Part shown: positions 47,659-56,760 of the stretch, in pieces
Position numbering within the stretch: position 1 is the stretch's first letter
Layout of the letters: each line of letters starts with the position of its first letter
Assembly: GCA_963827135.1 (NCBI GenBank)
Contig: CAWGZX010000005.1
Span: 1-64,000, forward strand
Origin: JAJRAN01 sp963827135
GTDB taxonomy: Archaea; Thermoplasmatota; Thermoplasmata; Methanomassiliicoccales; UBA472
Reading direction: 5' to 3'
Length of the DNA: 64,000 bases
Program-made: the position numbers and the translations under genes
The notes under the pieces: model-generated
What the model was told of the DNA's origin: nothing
Database searches by the model: none
The model's input: the letters and a program-made list of their open reading frames with translations, nothing else

Positions 47659-48435
47659 ATGGGCGGTAACAGCAACGTGAAATTGATCAGCGATGACGGT
47701 ATCAGGGTCGATGGCCGGAAGGTGGACGAACTGCGTCCCATCCGCATCGAGGCTGGCGTGCTCAAGCGCGCCGACGGCTCCGCATACGTGGAGTTCGGCA
47801 AGAACAAGGTCCTGGCAGCGGTCTACGGACCGAGGGAGTGCCATCCCAGGCACATGCAGAACCCCGCGAAGGCCATAGTCCAGTGCAAGTACAACATGAT
47901 CGCGTTCTCCGTGAACGACAGGAAGCGCCCCGGGCCCGACCGCAGGTCGGTGGAGATATCCAAGATCATCTCCGAGGCCTTCGAGTACGTGATCTTCACG
48001 GAGAACTTCCCTAGGACGTCGATCGACGTCTACATCGAGGTGCTGCAGGCCAACGCAGGAACGCGCTGCGCCGGGCTGACGGCCGCGAGCGTGGCCCTGG
48101 CCGATGCGGGCATACCGATGAAGGACCTCGTTCCCTCGGTCGCCGTCGGCAAGGTCAACGACCAGGTGGTCCTCGACCTGCAGAAGGAGGAGGACAACTT
48201 TGGTCAGGCGGACCTGCCCATAGCCATGATCCCCAGAACGGGCGAGGTGCTGCTCATGCAGATGGACGGGCACATGACCCGGGCGGAGTTCGACCGCGCC
48301 ATCGAGATGGGCGTGGGCGCGTGCAAGCAGATCTACGTCCTGCAGAAGGAGGCCTTGGCCCGCCGCTATACGGTGGAGAAGAGCGAGGATGAGCCGGCCG
48401 AGGAGCAGGCTCCCAGCGAGCAACAGGAGGGCTGA
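47659..48435 (+). CDS. rrp41: Exosome catalytic subunit Rrp41
   Basis: 258 aa of the RNase PH family: GIRVDGRKVDELRPIRIEAG, then VNDRKRPGPDRRSVEISKII for phosphate/RNA binding and VALADAGIPMKDLV carrying the catalytic Asp region. It degrades RNA 3'-5' using phosphate. The C-terminal acidic tail (EDEPAEEQAPSEQQEG) is typical. Five bases after rrp4. Confidence 0.96.
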   Translation: MGGNSNVKLISDDGIRVDGRKVDELRPIRIEAGVLKRADGSAYVEFGKNKVLAAVYGPRECHPRHMQNPAKAIVQCKYNMIAFSVNDRKRPGPDRRSVEISKIISEAFEYVIFTENFPRTSIDVYIEVLQANAGTRCAGLTAASVALADAGIPMKDLVPSVAVGKVNDQVVLDLQKEEDNFGQADLPIAMIPRTGEVLLMQMDGHMTRAEFDRAIEMGVGACKQIYVLQKEALARRYTVEKSEDEPAEEQAPSEQQEG

Positions 48436-48437
48436 AG

Positions 48438-49211
48438 ATGGCACGCGCAGTCATGTCCGAGATCAAGAAGGACCATATCCACAAGTTGCTGGCCAAGGGC
48501 AGGAGGGTCGACAACCGCGCCTGGGACGAGTTCAGGCCCATCACCATCCAGGCCGGCTACATCGAGACCGCTGAGGGGAGCGCTCGGGTCAAGATAGGCA
48601 ACACCGACGTCCTGGTGGGCGTGAAGATGTCCATCGGGGAGCCGTTCCAGGACACCCCGAACAAGGGAGTGCTCTCCACCAACGCCGAGCTCATCCCCAT
48701 GGCCTCGCCGAACTTCGAGAGCGGGCCGCCGGACGAGAACTCCATCGAGCTCGCGAGGGTCGTGGACCGCGGCATCCGCGAGTCGCAGATGGTGGACCTC
48801 GAGGCGCTGTGCATCGAGCCGGAGAAGGAGGTCTGGATCATGTTCACGGACATATATGTCCTGGACTACGACGGCAACCTATTCGACGCCGCGTTCCTCG
48901 GGGCCATCTCAGCCCTCAAGAACGTGATGGTGCCAGCGAAGGCCAATGACCGGGGCGACGACTACCCCCTGCCCATCGGACACCTGCCCATCTCCGTCAC
49001 GGCCGTACAGATAGAAAACTCTATATTGGTCGACCCGACTCTCGACGAAGAAAAGGTGGCGGAGGCAAGGCTGACCGTCACCACCGACGAGAACGGAGAT
49101 CTCAGGGCGATGCAGAAGGGCCTGGCCGGGGCTTTTACCCTGGACCAGATCTACAAGTGCGTGGAGACCTCGCAACGACTGGGGAACGACCTGAGGAAAT
49201 TGATCGGGTGA
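48438..49211 (+). CDS. rrp42: Exosome subunit Rrp42
   Basis: 257 aa RNase PH-fold partner of Rrp41: LAKGRRVDNRAWDEFRPITI, IELARVVDRGIRES and FDAAFLGAISALKNV. It is non-catalytic itself but forms the hexameric ring. Two bases after rrp41. An earlier internal ATG is not needed; the first ATG MARAVMSEIKKDHI fits. Confidence 0.95.
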   Translation: MARAVMSEIKKDHIHKLLAKGRRVDNRAWDEFRPITIQAGYIETAEGSARVKIGNTDVLVGVKMSIGEPFQDTPNKGVLSTNAELIPMASPNFESGPPDENSIELARVVDRGIRESQMVDLEALCIEPEKEVWIMFTDIYVLDYDGNLFDAAFLGAISALKNVMVPAKANDRGDDYPLPIGHLPISVTAVQIENSILVDPTLDEEKVAEARLTVTTDENGDLRAMQKGLAGAFTLDQIYKCVETSQRLGNDLRKLIG

Positions 49212-49217
49212 TCATCG

Positions 49218-49490
49218 ATGGCAAAGGGAACCGTCAAGGCCGGGACCGCGGGGCGCTACGGCGTCCGCTACGGCGTGGTGGTGAGGAAGCTCACCAGGGA
49301 CATAGAGAAGACTGAAAGGGCTAGGCATGAGTGCCCCACTTGCCACCACCAGTCCGTGAAGCGGACTGCCTCCGGCATCTGGGAGTGCAGGCGCTGCGAC
49401 GCCAAGTTCGCCGCCGCCTCGTACTCGCCCGTGAAGAAGAAGATCACCGCCGAGGAAGCGGTAGGGTCTAAGCCAGAGGAGTCGAAGTAA
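49218..49490 (+). CDS. rpl37ae: 50S ribosomal protein L37Ae
   Basis: 90 aa with TAGRYGVRYGVVVRKL and the zinc finger HECPTCHHQSVKRTASGIW then ECRRCDAKFAA. Archaeal/eukaryotic large-subunit protein, in its standard place after rrp42. Confidence 0.96.
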   Translation: MAKGTVKAGTAGRYGVRYGVVVRKLTRDIEKTERARHECPTCHHQSVKRTASGIWECRRCDAKFAAASYSPVKKKITAEEAVGSKPEESK

Positions 49491-49491
49491 G

Positions 49492-49626
49492 ATGTACAAG
49501 TGCGGCAGCTGTGGCAAGCCCATCCGCTCCAACACCAACCAGGTCGGCATGCAGTGCGAGAACTGCGGCTCCAAGATATTCTACAAGGAGCGGCCGAACG
49601 TCAAGAAGACCATAAAGGCGAAGTGA
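49492..49626 (+). CDS. rpoP: DNA-directed RNA polymerase subunit P (RpoP/Rpb12)
   Basis: 44 aa: MYKCGSCGKPIRSNTNQVGM, then CENCGSKIFYKERP. The CxxC-CxxC ribbon and size match the archaeal Rpb12-like subunit. It starts one base after the rpl37ae stop. Confidence 0.93.
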   Translation: MYKCGSCGKPIRSNTNQVGMQCENCGSKIFYKERPNVKKTIKAK

Positions 49627-49631
49627 GCTGG

Positions 49632-49865
49632 ATGCCTAGCGCCATCCTCTCGATCTCCGGCCCCGGGGCGCCGACCGTGTTCGGCGCCATATCACCGGAG
49701 GCGGGGAGGGAGATCCCCCGGACCAAGGTCCATGCGGACCTGGAAGGGGAGAGAATGGTGCTGCGGATAGAGGCCCGGGACCTACCCGCGCTCAGAGCCG
49801 CCCTAAACTCCTACCTCCGCTGGATCAAGATCGCTGAGGACATGAATCGAATGGCAGGTGCGTGA
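49632..49865 (+). CDS. pcc1: KEOPS complex subunit Pcc1
   Basis: 77 aa with FGAISPEAGREIPRTKVHAD and LEARDLPALRAALNSYLRW-like sequence (IEARDLPALRAALNSYLRW as read). Pcc1 dimerises the KEOPS complex that makes t6A in tRNA. Six bases after rpoP, the usual archaeal order. Confidence 0.88.
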   Translation: MPSAILSISGPGAPTVFGAISPEAGREIPRTKVHADLEGERMVLRIEARDLPALRAALNSYLRWIKIAEDMNRMAGA

Positions 49866-49866
49866 G

Positions 49867-50235
49867 ATGAACGAGATATCCCCCAAGTTACAGAACCAGA
49901 TCGCCCAGTTCCAGCAGGTGCAGCAGCAGCTGCAGTCCGTGCTCTCGCAGAAGTTCCGCATGGAGGCGCAGCTCCGCGAGTCGCAGATGACCATCGACGA
50001 GCTGAACAAGGCCGCCGAGGACGTCGCGATCTACAGGAACGTCGGCTCCCTCCTCATCAGGGCGAGCGACAAGACGTCGGTGCTAAAGGACGTCGAGGAC
50101 GACAAGGAGACCCTGGAGATCAGGGTCAAGACCCTCGACCGCCAGGAGAAGGCCTTGCGCGACAAGTACAACACCATGCAGGACCAGTTGTCCAAGGCGT
50201 TGGGCCAGGCACCCGCCTCCTCCGACGAGAACTGA
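49867..50235 (+). CDS. pfdB: Prefoldin beta subunit
   Basis: 122 aa, almost wholly coiled coil: LQNQIAQFQQVQQQLQSVL, a central hairpin (EDVAIYRNVGSLLIRASD) and a second long helix. It forms the jellyfish chaperone with prefoldin alpha, passing unfolded proteins to the thermosome. ATG 49867 follows the pcc1 stop by one base. Last intact gene of the continuous superoperon. Confidence 0.93.
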   Translation: MNEISPKLQNQIAQFQQVQQQLQSVLSQKFRMEAQLRESQMTIDELNKAAEDVAIYRNVGSLLIRASDKTSVLKDVEDDKETLEIRVKTLDRQEKALRDKYNTMQDQLSKALGQAPASSDEN

Positions 50236-50269
50236 GCTCCATTTTTTCTTTCGCTAAACCTCTTCCGAC

Positions 50270-50633
50270 CTATAATTTCTCCTTGACCAGGGCTTTCAGC
50301 TCGTAAGCCAGATAGAGAGATCCTTTCGCCAGTGAGGGATTGGCGGGATTGCTTAGATCGTAATCTGCGTCCAGTCGCCAGCTCCTGAGTTGAGCCAGTT
50401 TACGACTGGCCCGATAACCGATGGTCTCCCCCAGCTCCTCCTCCACTTTTAAGTAGAAATCGTGAGACCGCTGAAATGTGATGCCGAGCAATGATTGAAG
50501 CTGTAAGGCAGTTGTCATCAAAGCCCCTAGATACGCCCTGTTCACAACGGTTCGATTGCAGGCTTCATCCCCAGTTACAGATTGCAATAGTTACAAGGTT
50601 CTGGGCTATGACCAAGAACTCATCTGGATCCAC
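50270..50633 (-). pseudogene. HEPN-domain-like protein, one frameshift
   Basis: A GTG at 50633 opens VDPDEFLVIAQNLVTIAI. After a one-base slip near 50,575 the frame continues ACNRTVVNRAYLGALMTTAL, then the HDFYLKVEEELGETIGYRAS region and LAQLRSWRLDADYDLSNP. The helical layout and RAY/ADYDL pattern recall HEPN proteins, many of which are RNases in toxin or defence modules. Without the slip, a TTG at 50587 could start a shorter product. It is inserted on the opposite strand into the exosome superoperon. Confidence 0.45.
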
Positions 50634-50637
50634 GGTA

Positions 50638-51072
50638 TTACCAACATGGATCGAGGTATAGGAGGACTCTCCTCCTCATTTCGTTCGTACCCAAGAGCTC
50701 ATCTATCGTGTCTGATAAAGTGTCCCAAGTCCTCATCCATTTCTCCGGCGACAATGGTTCGGTCGAGGCAACGACGATTCGGAAACGAGGCATGGGATAT
50801 GCTCCGGAATCGCGCACGACCTCCAATGTCATCAACCTGTTCAATCCAAGCGAAGGCAGGATCGAGATCAGTTTATTCAATGAGTCAGAGATTGGCTCGA
50901 TCGCTTCTGATTGGCGCATCAACTCGTTCGCCACATCTCGCGAAAGAGCTAAGGGAAAATCCCTAAGCTTGCCGGTTGCCAGTCCTTGGGCATCGTTTCG
51001 AGCCCCGTGCTTAAGAGCCCTCAAGTTCAAATAATTCCCCCGAGGGTTACAACATTCTTTTTTTGGGACCAC
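50638..51072 (-). CDS. Hypothetical protein upstream of the HEPN-like gene
   Basis: Up to 144 aa; the true start is unclear (GTG 51072 or internal TTG). Visible features: LSRDVANELMRQSEAIEPI, LGLNRLMTLEVVRDSG, and a C-terminal RRRVLLYLDPCW. It nearly abuts the HEPN-like gene on the same strand, as expected for a two-gene module in which the partner neutralises a HEPN protein. No family recognised; no nucleotidyltransferase motif is visible. Confidence 0.45.
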   Translation of the reverse strand: MVPKKECCNPRGNYLNLRALKHGARNDAQGLATGKLRDFPLALSRDVANELMRQSEAIEPISDSLNKLISILPSLGLNRLMTLEVVRDSGAYPMPRFRIVVASTEPLSPEKWMRTWDTLSDTIDELLGTNEMRRRVLLYLDPCW

Positions 51073-51177
51073 TCTTTCTGCATGCTCACACCCGATTTTA
51101 GTAACTATCTCACAGATGTAATCGCCCTAACCGCTGCAGTGAGGCTTCGCTCGGCTTTGCACCTAAAGTCGGCATCA

Positions 51178-51540
51178 TTCGATCGCGACTCGTCCGGTGC
51201 TCCTTGGTCCTCTACTCGCCCTTTGCGCCCTGGCGTTGCCCAGGGCGTAGAGGAGGATCATGGCATCATCGGCCAGGGCGTCGGGGGCAAGCCTGAGGCC
51301 CCCGAGCCCTCGCATCATCGCCCCTTCCGGGGGCTCGGCGAGGGCGGTCCCACAGATGTTCAGCCCAGGCCATCGACTGGGCGAGCTTGACCAGCGAGCC
51401 TTTCGCGGTCAGGTCGTTATCCAAGGCGAAGCGTATGCTCCGGTTCACCATCAACCTGAAGTCCTGCATCAGGAAACTGACCTCCGACAGAACAGGGGAG
51501 CTGAGTTCACAGGGGATACTTCGGTGGATGGGAGGCACTG
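51178..51540 (-). mobile_element. Possible IS200/IS605-type transposase (OrfB) remnant
   Basis: On the minus strand MQDFRLMVNRSIRFALDNDL and AKGSLVKLAQSMAWAEH resemble the N-terminal region of archaeal OrfB transposases (the MVN-IRI type stretch). After one frame change a short tail continues (NICGTALAEPPEGAMMRG, ALADDAMILLYALGNARA) and ends near 51,178. The catalytic core is absent, so only a deletion remnant could remain. The identification is tentative. Confidence 0.3.
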
Positions 51541-51657
51541 ATGCCGGGGATGAAGCGGAAGAGCATCGACACATCAAATACAATCAGCCTTCGTACATTA
51601 GGTGCAGGCAGCTTCGCTCGAAACGTCCATATATCCTCGGCCTCCTCTCCCGCCCTC

Positions 51658-52602
51658 ATGCTCGCGGACATCGGGGCGGAGCTCCGGCAAGGTAGCAAGC
51701 TCGTCCTATTGCACGGCAACGCCGACCCGGACGCGCTGGGCTGCGCCTATGCCGTCTACTCGTGCTTCCCCCAGGTCACGGTCGTGGCCCCTGGCGGCCT
51801 GGACCGGGTCTCCAAGGTCATCGCCGACAAGCTCGGCTTCATGCCGAAGGAGCTGGCGGACGTCGCGGCCTTCGACAAGGTCGTGGTCCTGGACACCTCC
51901 TCCCCCGATCAATTGGCGCCCATCGCCTCGCTCCCGGAGCGCTGCATAGTCCTGGACCATCACGCGCACAACTCGCGCTGGGACGGCCACATGTACTATT
52001 GCGACGAGAGCAAGCGCTCCTGCTCCGAGATCGTCTATCAGCTGCTGAAGGAGTCGAAAGCCAAGATGAGCAAGGACGTGGGCTTCGCCCTCCTTGCGGG
52101 GATGCTCACCGACAGCGGCCACTTCAAGTTCGCCAATCCTTCGTTGCTGCGCACCTTCGGCGAAATCATGGAGGAGCAGCACATAGAGATCGATGAGGTC
52201 TACGATCTGGTCGACCTGGAGCAGGACATTTCCGAGAGGATATCCCAGCTGAAGGGCGCGCAGAGGATGAGGTTCGAGCGTATCGGGGACCGCTTGGTGG
52301 CGATATCGCTGGGCAGCGCCTTCGAGTCCTCGGTGTGCAAGGCGCTTTTGGGAATGGGCGCGGACATCGCCTTCGTCGGGTCTCAGCGGGGGGAGCAGTT
52401 CAGGGTGAGTGCCCGGGCGCGCATGGATGTGGTGCGCATGGGTCTGCACCTAGGCAAGCTTCTCGAGGACGTCGGGACCGAGACCATGAGCGACGGCGGC
52501 GGCCATGGCGGCGCGGCGGGGCTGATGGGCGTGGGGGACGTCGAGGCGATCCTCAACATCTGCATGTCCCGGGGAGTCGATTTCTTTAGGAAGAACAGGT
52601 AA
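51658..52602 (+). CDS. DHH-family phosphoesterase
   Basis: About 314 aa from ATG 51658. Motifs: LLHGNADPDALGCAYAV (metal site), VVLDTSSPDQL, CIVLDHHAHN (DHH), LLAGMLTDSGHF, and the C-terminal DHHA1 signature MSDGGGHGGAAG. Such proteins hydrolyse phosphodiesters or small nucleic acids (RecJ/NrnA superfamily). A DHH gene normally follows pfdB in this superoperon, so it is the displaced last member. CCATATATCC near 51,628 gives it its own TATA box and supports this start over ATG 51541. Confidence 0.85.
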   Translation: MLADIGAELRQGSKLVLLHGNADPDALGCAYAVYSCFPQVTVVAPGGLDRVSKVIADKLGFMPKELADVAAFDKVVVLDTSSPDQLAPIASLPERCIVLDHHAHNSRWDGHMYYCDESKRSCSEIVYQLLKESKAKMSKDVGFALLAGMLTDSGHFKFANPSLLRTFGEIMEEQHIEIDEVYDLVDLEQDISERISQLKGAQRMRFERIGDRLVAISLGSAFESSVCKALLGMGADIAFVGSQRGEQFRVSARARMDVVRMGLHLGKLLEDVGTETMSDGGGHGGAAGLMGVGDVEAILNICMSRGVDFFRKNR

Positions 52603-52751
52603 TCTGCCCTCATGAATAGAATATGCAACGCTGGTGCGAGGCAATGCAACTTGGGAATTACTTTACATTGGCATAACCAGGCCTAGAACATTAGGGTAGT
52701 CAGCTTCAGGTTGCCTGGACCTCACGGCACCCCCTTCAGTTCACGCGGAGC

Positions 52752-54935
52752 TCAAGTGCCTTCCTTGCCTCTTCTTCTTAAGATAATGACCAGAGCTATC
52801 GCTGCTAATACGATTAAGGCCATGGAGACCCCCAGCACTAATGGCCAGGACAATCCCGTGTCCTGTGGGGCGGCCTCTCCGGTGAACTCGATCGTGCCAT
52901 AGGTGTAATTGTTATCGATCGCATCTTCCTCGCCTGGGACTTGTGCCAGTCTTATCGTGATGACCTGATCGCCCTTCGGAACGTTCGATATGTCGCATCT
53001 GAGCAAGGTGGTAGTGATGTTGCATCTTTCTAGTGCGATAGTCCTTTGTGCGATCAACGTGGTCCCGGCATAGATGGATAGCGTCGTTGTCTCGTTGTTG
53101 GCGCCAAGGTTGACGCTATGCACCGTCACATCCAGAATGCTGTCATTGTTGACGACGCTGGAAGAAGTGGTTGCGTTGATCAATGCGACATCATGATAGT
53201 TCTGGGCGTATTCCTTCATCAACTCCATTGCTTCCAATGTCATTTCTTCCGGACAGTCATAATGGGCTCCATCTGCGAAGTTCTTCGAGTTCTGGAAGGG
53301 GAGGACGATGTTATCCCAATCGTTGTAGCTATCGAGCATTTGATCCGGTCTGCTTTTATATTCCAAGTCTGTGCAATTGTTCACGTTTGCTCGGACGCTT
53401 GTGTTATAGAAGTTGTCGCCATCCCAGTCTATCGGTCTAAGCAGGCTTAGAACAGTTTTGTTCTTAATTGGATCTTTGTAGCCGGTGAAGAGCCACCCTC
53501 CGTTGTCAGCTGAGGCGTAATCGACCTCCACCCCGTCCATTTCATTCAGAGCCGCCTCGTTTAGAGTGCTAAGCTCGGTCCTGGAAAAATCCAGAGGTCT
53601 GTTTGGATAAAGATCATTAAACTGGAACATATAGTTCATTATGCTCAGATAATTCGGTTTATAGTTGATGTCGTCCTTCCCACCATGGCTCAATTTAAGA
53701 TTGTGCCCAAGCTCATGCATGAACGTGCTGGCTTGCTCCATGCGGCCAAGATAAGATGGGTTACTTTCAAAAGTATAACCTAGGGTAACCATGAAGTCGT
53801 TTCCAAGGAGTTCCCCACTACCAGAATTCCCTGGTAGTGTTGTTACATTGGTTGTGTCGTTATGGACAGCGAATTTGTAAGCGAACAGGCAGTAGTGACT
53901 GATTTGTTTCCTTGCCTCCAGTATCGCCGCCTTGTTGGAGGATACTTGGTCCTCAGCAGTACCGAAATATCTCAATTTCAGGGCATCGAAATCGCTCCAG
54001 GTGGTGTACAGTTCCAGATCGATCTTCTGGTCCACTAGGACGTGCAGGTTGATCCCGTTCTTTCCATCAGGATTACTGACTGGTGCCTTGCTGAACGCAA
54101 GTTTAACATCGTTGAAAGCGAGGGGATCAGGCCAACACGAATCCATATAATCGACCTCGACGAAGATGTCTTTGTGTTGCCAATCCGCGCCTGTCAGAAC
54201 AAGGTCGATGTCCCCATCCTCGTCGGAATCAATTCCCTCCTTCTCCCATGAATCGAGAAGGCCATCCCCATCGGTGTCCTTATCGAGATTCTCGATGATG
54301 ACCTTGATCCAGCCATCGTTATCAGTGAACTTCGAGCTGGATCCAGAGAGCATGAGGTAGGCAGCGCCTTGCGGGATTTTGATGCTTGTACCGGATTCAG
54401 GGACAAAAAAGTCCTCTGGGATGTCTGTGGAGTATCCGTTGAAAGTTGGCCATGTTTCGAACGGCTCTCCAGCATTAATAGCGTCTGGAACTCTGTGCAG
54501 AGGTCCTACTTCATTGCCCTGATTTTGCCAGAGTAGCGTTTGGGAAGAGCTAAAGACACCCCATAGCTCACTGGCCCCGGACCAGTATATATTCCAATCG
54601 ACATTTGCCATATAGTGGACTTCACCTGATGCATTGATCTGGATTTTGTCGCCTGGTTTGAATCCATCGGCGGCGAGATTCACGATCAGGGGGGCCTCGA
54701 GATAATGCTTTTCCTTTGTGCCGTCGCCGTTATCGTCCCATTCAGCGGCGTCATTGTCAGCGAAAAGGTACGTGCCCCTCACAGGAACATTAGCTTCGAA
54801 TGCTATGGTTGGCTCTGCCAGCTGCCCCGCTATGTTTAACGTATAGTTTGCGTCTTCCTGTGAGCCTATGAGTGGCGTAAACGCACCCAATAGTAAACAC
54901 ACGACTATGATCACTGATGTGTTTCCACCTAACAT
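52752..54935 (-). CDS. Secreted, membrane-anchored metzincin-type zinc metalloprotease
   Basis: 727 aa. An N-terminal signal (SVIIVVCLLLGAFTPLIGS) precedes a beta-rich domain. At residues 220-245 is an Asp-rich calcium-binding repeat (DTDGDGLLDSWEKEGIDSDE), as in thrombospondin type 3 repeats. The catalytic motif HELGHNLKLSH at about residue 405 is the metzincin HExxHxxxxxH, with a Met-turn LSIMNYM shortly after. A beta domain with NNDSILDVTVHSVNLG follows. The end has a membrane helix (LVLGVSMALIVLAAIALVII) and RRRGKEGT, so it is probably cell-surface anchored. Its A+T-rich DNA differs from the neighbours. The substrate is unknown. Confidence 0.85.
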   Translation of the reverse strand: MLGGNTSVIIVVCLLLGAFTPLIGSQEDANYTLNIAGQLAEPTIAFEANVPVRGTYLFADNDAAEWDDNGDGTKEKHYLEAPLIVNLAADGFKPGDKIQINASGEVHYMANVDWNIYWSGASELWGVFSSSQTLLWQNQGNEVGPLHRVPDAINAGEPFETWPTFNGYSTDIPEDFFVPESGTSIKIPQGAAYLMLSGSSSKFTDNDGWIKVIIENLDKDTDGDGLLDSWEKEGIDSDEDGDIDLVLTGADWQHKDIFVEVDYMDSCWPDPLAFNDVKLAFSKAPVSNPDGKNGINLHVLVDQKIDLELYTTWSDFDALKLRYFGTAEDQVSSNKAAILEARKQISHYCLFAYKFAVHNDTTNVTTLPGNSGSGELLGNDFMVTLGYTFESNPSYLGRMEQASTFMHELGHNLKLSHGGKDDINYKPNYLSIMNYMFQFNDLYPNRPLDFSRTELSTLNEAALNEMDGVEVDYASADNGGWLFTGYKDPIKNKTVLSLLRPIDWDGDNFYNTSVRANVNNCTDLEYKSRPDQMLDSYNDWDNIVLPFQNSKNFADGAHYDCPEEMTLEAMELMKEYAQNYHDVALINATTSSSVVNNDSILDVTVHSVNLGANNETTTLSIYAGTTLIAQRTIALERCNITTTLLRCDISNVPKGDQVITIRLAQVPGEEDAIDNNYTYGTIEFTGEAAPQDTGLSWPLVLGVSMALIVLAAIALVIILRRRGKEGT

Positions 54936-55216
54936 TATTGCTCCCCCTCAATAACCCCAAAAATTACCCAATTTCACCTTTATACGAATCATATGTAAAT
55001 ATAGCATATCAATATTGCGAGAATCGAGTTATCAATCAGCCTAGGTGTTTTTATGGCAAAATAATCGTAATGTAATAAAAAGAAATAGTACGAGGTTTGG
55101 TTTTTTTATCTCATATCTCATACCCTCAGCAAGCATGGCCTTTTTCCCGGAAATGGTAACTTTTAACCTCTAGCCAGTTATCTCGGTGATCTGTGATTCC
55201 GATCAGACCATGTGCA
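54936..55216. other. A+T-rich intergenic region
   Basis: No gene is supported. On the minus strand TATGCTATATTTACATATG near 55,000 offers TATA elements for the metalloprotease gene. T-rich stretches at 55,098-55,110 read on the plus strand and do not serve as a terminator for tyrS, which reads on the minus strand. Confidence 0.4.
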
Positions 55217-56257
55217 TCACTTTATGGCCTGCCTAAGCGCCTCTAGGTTACTGGGGTTGTGCTTGAAGTACGTCCTCACCGGCTCGAGCACCTCCACCAT
55301 GGCCGCGCCGACCCCGTTCTTCAGGTCCATCGGATGAAGCTTTCCTCCGCGGTAGGTGTCGACGAGCTCAGAGTATGAATTGAAATGGAGCGAGCCTCCG
55401 AACTTCTCCGAGCGCTCGATGGCCAGTCTGCCCTTGCGCGGGAAGACTATCATATTGGCCATGTCCATGACCGGGTTGCCTTCGACCTCTGGAGGACAGA
55501 AGGCCTTGGAGATCTTGCGCTTGATGTCCTCGGGGCTGTCGTGGATCAATATCCCAGAGTCGGGGTCGCTCTTGGACATTTTGCCCGCTGTGGGGTCCAT
55601 GCGGTTGGCTCCTTTGAGACCCGGGAGCAGAGGGGTGTGCAAGGCTATCGGCTTCTTCCACTTCAGCTTGTCAGCGGCATCTCTGGCCAGCATGTGCGCC
55701 CGGCGCTGGTCCATCCCGGCATAGGCTACGTCCAGGTCCATCGCGAAGATGTCCGATGCCTGCATGAGAGGGTAAAGCACCTTCGAGGAGTCGACCTCCG
55801 CCTCGTCCTCGGTCCGGCCCATGATGGTCATGGCGCGCTTCACGCGCATGAGCGAGGAAGCCTTCCCGATGTTGATGAGCTTCTCCCAGTAATCGATGTC
55901 ATCCATCAATTTGGAGGCGAACTCGAAGTGGACCTTGTCCCTTGGCACGCCCAAGGCCTCGAAGCAGTCCTCCATGTACTTGGCGCAGAGCCTGATCTTC
56001 TCGATGTCCCCGCCGAACTTGTCATTGATGTACGCGTGCCAATCGGCGAAGAAGATGGTGAAGTGGAAGCCGGCGTTCACGAAATCCGTGATCTTGCTCG
56101 CGCAGATCATCCAACCGGCATGCACCAGGCCAGACGGTTCGAAGCCGATATAGCCGCGAGGCGAGCTGTTGCTGGCCAGAAGAGCCCTTAGCTCCTCTGG
56201 CGTGACGATCTCCTCCGCGTTCCTGGAAACGAGCTCGTACCGCGCCTCTGCGTCCAT
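55217..56257 (-). CDS. tyrS: Tyrosyl-tRNA synthetase, archaeal type
   Basis: 346 aa class I synthetase. It has FEPSGLVHAGWM at the HIGH-like site, IFFADWHAYINDKFGG, YPLMQASDIFAMDLDVAYAG with the tyrosine pocket, and KMSKS in GKMSKSDPDS. There is no C-terminal anticodon extension of bacterial type. The open frame extends about 250 bases upstream but that part lacks family resemblance; ATG 56257 starts the known N-terminus MDAEARYELVSRN. Confidence 0.94.
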   Translation of the reverse strand: MDAEARYELVSRNAEEIVTPEELRALLASNSSPRGYIGFEPSGLVHAGWMICASKITDFVNAGFHFTIFFADWHAYINDKFGGDIEKIRLCAKYMEDCFEALGVPRDKVHFEFASKLMDDIDYWEKLINIGKASSLMRVKRAMTIMGRTEDEAEVDSSKVLYPLMQASDIFAMDLDVAYAGMDQRRAHMLARDAADKLKWKKPIALHTPLLPGLKGANRMDPTAGKMSKSDPDSGILIHDSPEDIKRKISKAFCPPEVEGNPVMDMANMIVFPRKGRLAIERSEKFGGSLHFNSYSELVDTYRGGKLHPMDLKNGVGAAMVEVLEPVRTYFKHNPSNLEALRQAIK

Positions 56258-56760
56258 GTTATCAGCCAGGGATGATATGCTGCTTATTTGAATGTTATTT
56301 CTTGACACGGGGCTTGTCCAGCCAAGATCCCGCTCCCCGATTGGCTTCCTACGACGCCATCCGGCTGCGGCGTCTCCCCTACGAGTTCTTCCTCTATTTC
56401 GACGCCTGAAGATGGAAGGACGGGCGCAGCGCACTTCAGGGCCGCAGCGCCAGGGGAGGGGACCCCCCTGCCCCCTCCTCGAACCATCTCCATGCTTCGA
56501 AGCCCACATTTCCTTTTCCTCTGTTTCGCCCGCATTTTTTCACCTGCGCCTCGCTCCTCCAGTAGCGTCTGGTACTACCGACCTAACGTCGATTCATGTC
56601 ATATTTTCAAGCGCATTATTTATACTGGGGGAGTAATTTAGCGGACCCAGCCAAGAGACTCGAAATGAATGAGGCAGAACCCGCCATCTGGACTACAGTC
56701 GAAAATCGGGCTCGCATTTGATCGCATGTTAGCTACAGCTCCTAAGGAACGTAACTGGAA
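56258..56760. other. Divergent intergenic region between tyrS and hdrA copy 6
   Basis: About 500 bases without a supported gene. 56,300-56,520 is G+C-rich with several G/C runs able to pair (for example AGGGGAGGGG and CCCCCTCCT near 56,450). 56,600-56,640 is A+T-rich with a plus-strand TATA candidate (ATTATTTATACTG) that would give hdrA copy 6 a leader of about 110 nt. No known RNA family is recognised in the G+C-rich part. Confidence 0.35.

Noticed and set aside
56284..56535. Minus-strand open frame upstream of tyrS
   Set aside because: It has no recognisable domain, a G+C-driven composition and no promoter spacing; kept only as structured non-coding sequence.
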